This document shows positions 61,590-64,000 of a stretch of DNA of 64,000 bases, one piece after another. The notes under the pieces were generated by a model, which was not told the DNA's origin, did not search any database, and saw only the letters and a list, made by a program, of their open reading frames with translations. This stretch comes from JACPDH01 sp041671505. GTDB taxonomy: Bacteria; Acidobacteriota; Thermoanaerobaculia; Gp7-AA8. Both the position numbers and the translations under genes were made by a program. Numbering within the stretch: position 1 is the stretch's first letter; each line of letters begins with the position of its first letter. The stretch spans positions 1 through 64,000 of the forward strand of contig JBAZBK010000022.1 of the NCBI GenBank assembly GCA_041671505.1. Reading direction: 5' to 3'.

Positions 61590-64000
61590 CTAGTTGTCGC
61601 TCTGAATCTCGACGAACTCGTACGCGAAGTTGCCGGTACCGAGGGCGTCGGAGAATTCACCGATGTAAGCTCCCTTGCCGCATGCCGCCGGCGCGCCGGT
61701 TCCCGGAGTCGCCGCGCTCGAGGCGACGCGGCTCCAACTCGTCGCCTTGTTCGCGCCGCCGCACGGCTTCGTGCGCTGGAGCGACTCGCCTCCCGCCGTC
61801 GCCATCGCGACCGTCGCGCCGTCGACCTTCGTCCCCGCCGCGTTGTAGAGCGTGAAGGTCTCGCCGCCGTTGATCTGCGGCATCGCGTCGGCCGCGTTGA
61901 CGTAGACGACGTTCGCGCCGAGGGTGCGTCCCCAGTAGGTCTCGAACGCCGCCTTCGTCGCGTTGCGTCCGACGATGACGTAGCCCTTCGTCGGCAGCAG
62001 CGTGCCGGTCGGGAAGTACCAGGTCAGGGCGGAGTTCGCCTGCACGAGGCGCCAGCCGTCGAGCGAGCGCCCGGCGACGCCGTTGCTCACCGTCACGCTC
62101 ACCGCGGTCGACGACCCGACGTTCCCCGCCGCGTCGCTCGCCCGCGACTGCAGCGTGTGCGCGCCGTTCGCCGCCGTCGTCGTGTTCCAGCTCCACGAGT
62201 AAGGCGACGTCGTGTCGGTCGCCACGACCGCGCCGTCGAGCAGGAATTCGACGCCCGTCACGCCGACGTTGTCGGTCGCCGACGCCGTGACCGTCGTCGC
62301 TCCCGAGACCGTCGCCCCCGCTGCCGGCGCCGTGATCGACGTCGCCGGAGCTTCGGTGTCGGCCGTCGCGCCCGCGTCGTTGTGCAGCTCGACGAACTCG
62401 TAGATGTAGTTGCCGGTTCCGATGGCGTCGGAGAACTCGTTGATCTTCACGCCGCCGCCGCAGCCGGCGCCCGCGCCCGCGCCCGGGTTCGCCGTGGCCG
62501 TGGTACCGACGGTCCAGCTCGACGCGAGCGTCGCGTCGCTGCAGGGATCGTTCCTGCGGATCGACTGCGAGGCTCCGGAAGCCATCGCGATGGTCGTGCC
62601 GTCGACGAGCGCCGAGGCGCCGTTCAACAGCTGGTAGGTCTCGCTGCCGTTGATGATCGGCATCTTGTCGACGCTGCTGACGAACGCGACGTTCGCCCCG
62701 AGCGTGACGCCCCAGAAGCTCTCGAACGCCGCCTTCGTCGCGTTGCGGGCGACGATGAGGTAGCCGCCGTTAGGCACGAGCGTGCCGGCCGGCACCACGA
62801 ACTCGTAGACCGAGTTCGCCTGCACGAGCTTCCAGCCGGAGATGTCGGCGTTGCCGGTCGGTGGCGGCGTGCCGCCGTTGTCGACCGTCACGCCGACGGC
62901 CGTCGAGGCTCCGCTGTTCGCCGCGGCGTCGTATGCGCGCGCCTGGAGCGTGTGCGCGCCGTTCGAGGCGGTCGCGCTGTTCCAGCTCCACTCGTAGGGA
63001 GCCGTCGTGTCGGTCGACGCGAGCGCGCCGTCGAGGAGGAACTCGACGCGCGTCACGCCGGTGTCGTCGCTCGCCGACGCGGCGACCGTGGTCGTTCCGC
63101 TGATCGTCGCGCCGCTGACCGGCGCGGTCAGCGCCACCGTCGGCGCGGTCGTATCTCCGCCACCGCCGCCGCCGGGCCCGTAAGTGATCCACATCGGCGC
63201 CGACCAGGCGTCGTGGCCGTCGGCCTGGACGACGTGGACGTAGTACCAGTAGCTTCCGGAGGTGAGCGTCTCCGTGAAGGAGGCGGAGCTCACCGACGAC
63301 CAGCTCTGGTAAGGCGCCGCGGGGGCGCCGGCGCCGATCTGCCCGCGCCAGAGCTCGATCGTCGCCACTCCCTCCGCGTTCGGGTCGTACACCGAGGCGA
63401 CGAGCGTCGCTCCTCCCGCGGAGCTGAAGATGTCGCCCATCACGTGCGCGCCGTCCGACGTCCGGAAGACGAGCTGCAGGTTGGGATCCTCGGTGGCGTA
63501 GAAGCGGCGCGCCTTGTGCGCCGCGAGCAGCGCCCCCTTCGAGAGCGCGGGGGTCGTCGAGTTAGGCAGGAGGTAGACCGTGCGCGTCGGCAGCGAGACG
63601 CCGTAGTTGTTGCAGTGCGAGTCGTGATCGGCGGCCGGCGCCAGGTGGAAGCCGACGTTGAGTGCCTCGCGCCAGCGACCGGAGTAGTCGGTCGAGGCGA
63701 CGTTCGTCGACGAGCAGTCGGTCGCGGTCGAGAAGGCGAGGCCGCTGCGCACCGCGATGCCCTGCATCGCCGCGTCGGCGTTCGCGTCGAACGCGAAGCC
63801 GTCGAAGTTGCCGCTTCCCGGATGGTTGAAGATGCCGAGCGCGCCGGCGGGCGACGCGTTCTCGACCGAACGGGCGTAGAGCGTGAGGTAGCCGTAGCGC
63901 TTCGGCGTGAAGGCGTCGAAGTAGCAGTTCGTGCCGGGCGTGCACTCGGGCGACGGGCCGTTGCAGCCCGTGCAGGTCTCCCAGCCGAGCAGCGCGGGCG
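61590..64000 (-). CDS. Secreted protein with Ig-like (Big_7) and lamin-tail-like domains; C-terminal part of a larger protein
   Basis: The frame runs open from the right edge to the stop at 61590 (about 800 residues), so the N-terminus is missing. The right part has Cys-rich CTGCNGPSPECTPG and the PHP-like sequence APAADHDSHCNNYG. An Ig-like module follows (TAPVSGATISGTTTVAAS), then a lamin-tail-like module (SGWKLVQANSVYEFVVPAG). The pair is repeated (TAPAAGATVSGATTVTAS, DGWRLVQANSALTWYF). Gly-rich linkers and Cys pairs suggest an exported protein. It may be a metallohydrolase with attached binding modules. Role unknown. Confidence 0.75.
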   Translation of the reverse strand, partial: PALLGWETCTGCNGPSPECTPGTNCYFDAFTPKRYGYLTLYARSVENASPAGALGIFNHPGSGNFDGFAFDANADAAMQGIAVRSGLAFSTATDCSSTNVASTDYSGRWREALNVGFHLAPAADHDSHCNNYGVSLPTRTVYLLPNSTTPALSKGALLAAHKARRFYATEDPNLQLVFRTSDGAHVMGDIFSSAGGATLVASVYDPNAEGVATIELWRGQIGAGAPAAPYQSWSSVSSASFTETLTSGSYWYYVHVVQADGHDAWSAPMWITYGPGGGGGGDTTAPTVALTAPVSGATISGTTTVAASASDDTGVTRVEFLLDGALASTDTTAPYEWSWNSATASNGAHTLQARAYDAAANSGASTAVGVTVDNGGTPPPTGNADISGWKLVQANSVYEFVVPAGTLVPNGGYLIVARNATKAAFESFWGVTLGANVAFVSSVDKMPIINGSETYQLLNGASALVDGTTIAMASGASQSIRRNDPCSDATLASSWTVGTTATANPGAGAGAGCGGGVKINEFSDAIGTGNYIYEFVELHNDAGATADTEAPATSITAPAAGATVSGATTVTASATDNVGVTGVEFLLDGAVVATDTTSPYSWSWNTTTAANGAHTLQSRASDAAGNVGSSTAVSVTVSNGVAGRSLDGWRLVQANSALTWYFPTGTLLPTKGYVIVGRNATKAAFETYWGRTLGANVVYVNAADAMPQINGGETFTLYNAAGTKVDGATVAMATAGGESLQRTKPCGGANKATSWSRVASSAATPGTGAPAACGKGAYIGEFSDALGTGNFAYEFVEIQSDN

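Noticed and set aside
6286..64000. The frequent GTTAGGC words as further attC sites
   Set aside because: They stand singly inside genes, without a partner box and without a foldable stem of about 100 bp, so they are not attC sites. They are reported as a word-frequency finding only.
1..64000. CRISPR arrays, tRNA/rRNA genes, prophage or IS transposase genes
   Set aside because: No regularly spaced repeats, no cloverleaf or rRNA sequence, and no transposase or phage structural proteins were seen on reading through the window.

Overview
The window is GC-rich and looks like a chromosomal segment from a soil- or sediment-type Gram-negative bacterium. The many secreted and membrane peptidases (oligopeptidase B, tricorn-type S41, M16, an M1-M28 fusion), a Pkn-type kinase and a CYC-type cyclase would suit Acidobacteriota or a similar lineage, but I see no marker gene that fixes the taxon. 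I see no tRNA, rRNA, CRISPR array or phage structural gene.

Positions 1-5936 are an integron gene-cassette array read on the minus strand. Nine intact attC sites and one truncated one, most about 101-106 bp long, bounded by RYYYAAC and GTTRRRY boxes, alternate with short orphan genes: small membrane proteins, lipoproteins, a zinc-ribbon membrane protein and a DUF6602-like PD-(D/E)xK candidate that carries an in-frame TGA. No integrase gene lies next to the upstream (right-hand) end of the array, so it resembles an orphan (CALIN-like) array. A 144-bp segment containing an attC is repeated at 1 and at 2726.

Positions 6-22.6 kb hold core and housekeeping genes: oligopeptidase B, ribosomal protein S1-like, an FMN-binding protein, glutamine synthetase, aconitase, an esterase, a peroxiredoxin and alanine racemase. 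Between them sit several imperfect palindromic intergenic elements, one of which abuts a decapitated DinB gene.

Positions 22.5-48.2 kb carry large secreted or membrane proteins. These are a tricorn-type protease, a histidine phosphatase, a 1193-residue GYF-TM-TIG-HExxH-PKD protein and a GT39-like membrane glycosyltransferase. They are followed by a tightly coupled four-gene operon (kinase/AAA-ATPase, acetoacetate-decarboxylase-like protein, two FAD-dependent oxidoreductase paralogues), RidA, and a peptidase pair (M16, then M1-M28-PDZ).

Positions 48.6-64 kb hold an 809-residue secreted protein of unknown function, a winged-helix/ferredoxin fusion, and a hybrid PAS histidine kinase followed by a response-regulator cyclase. 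Then come a diacylglycerol-kinase-like protein, a phospholipase-D/cardiolipin-synthase-like protein with a rhomboid protease, an internally deleted cysteine synthase, and the C-terminal part of a secreted Ig/lamin-tail protein that runs off the right edge.

Across the non-integron part, the word GCCTAAC/GTTAGGC (identical to an integron core site) recurs about every 1.5-2 kb, often forcing rare TTA or CTA codons, but appears to be missing between about 52.3 and 60.0 kb.
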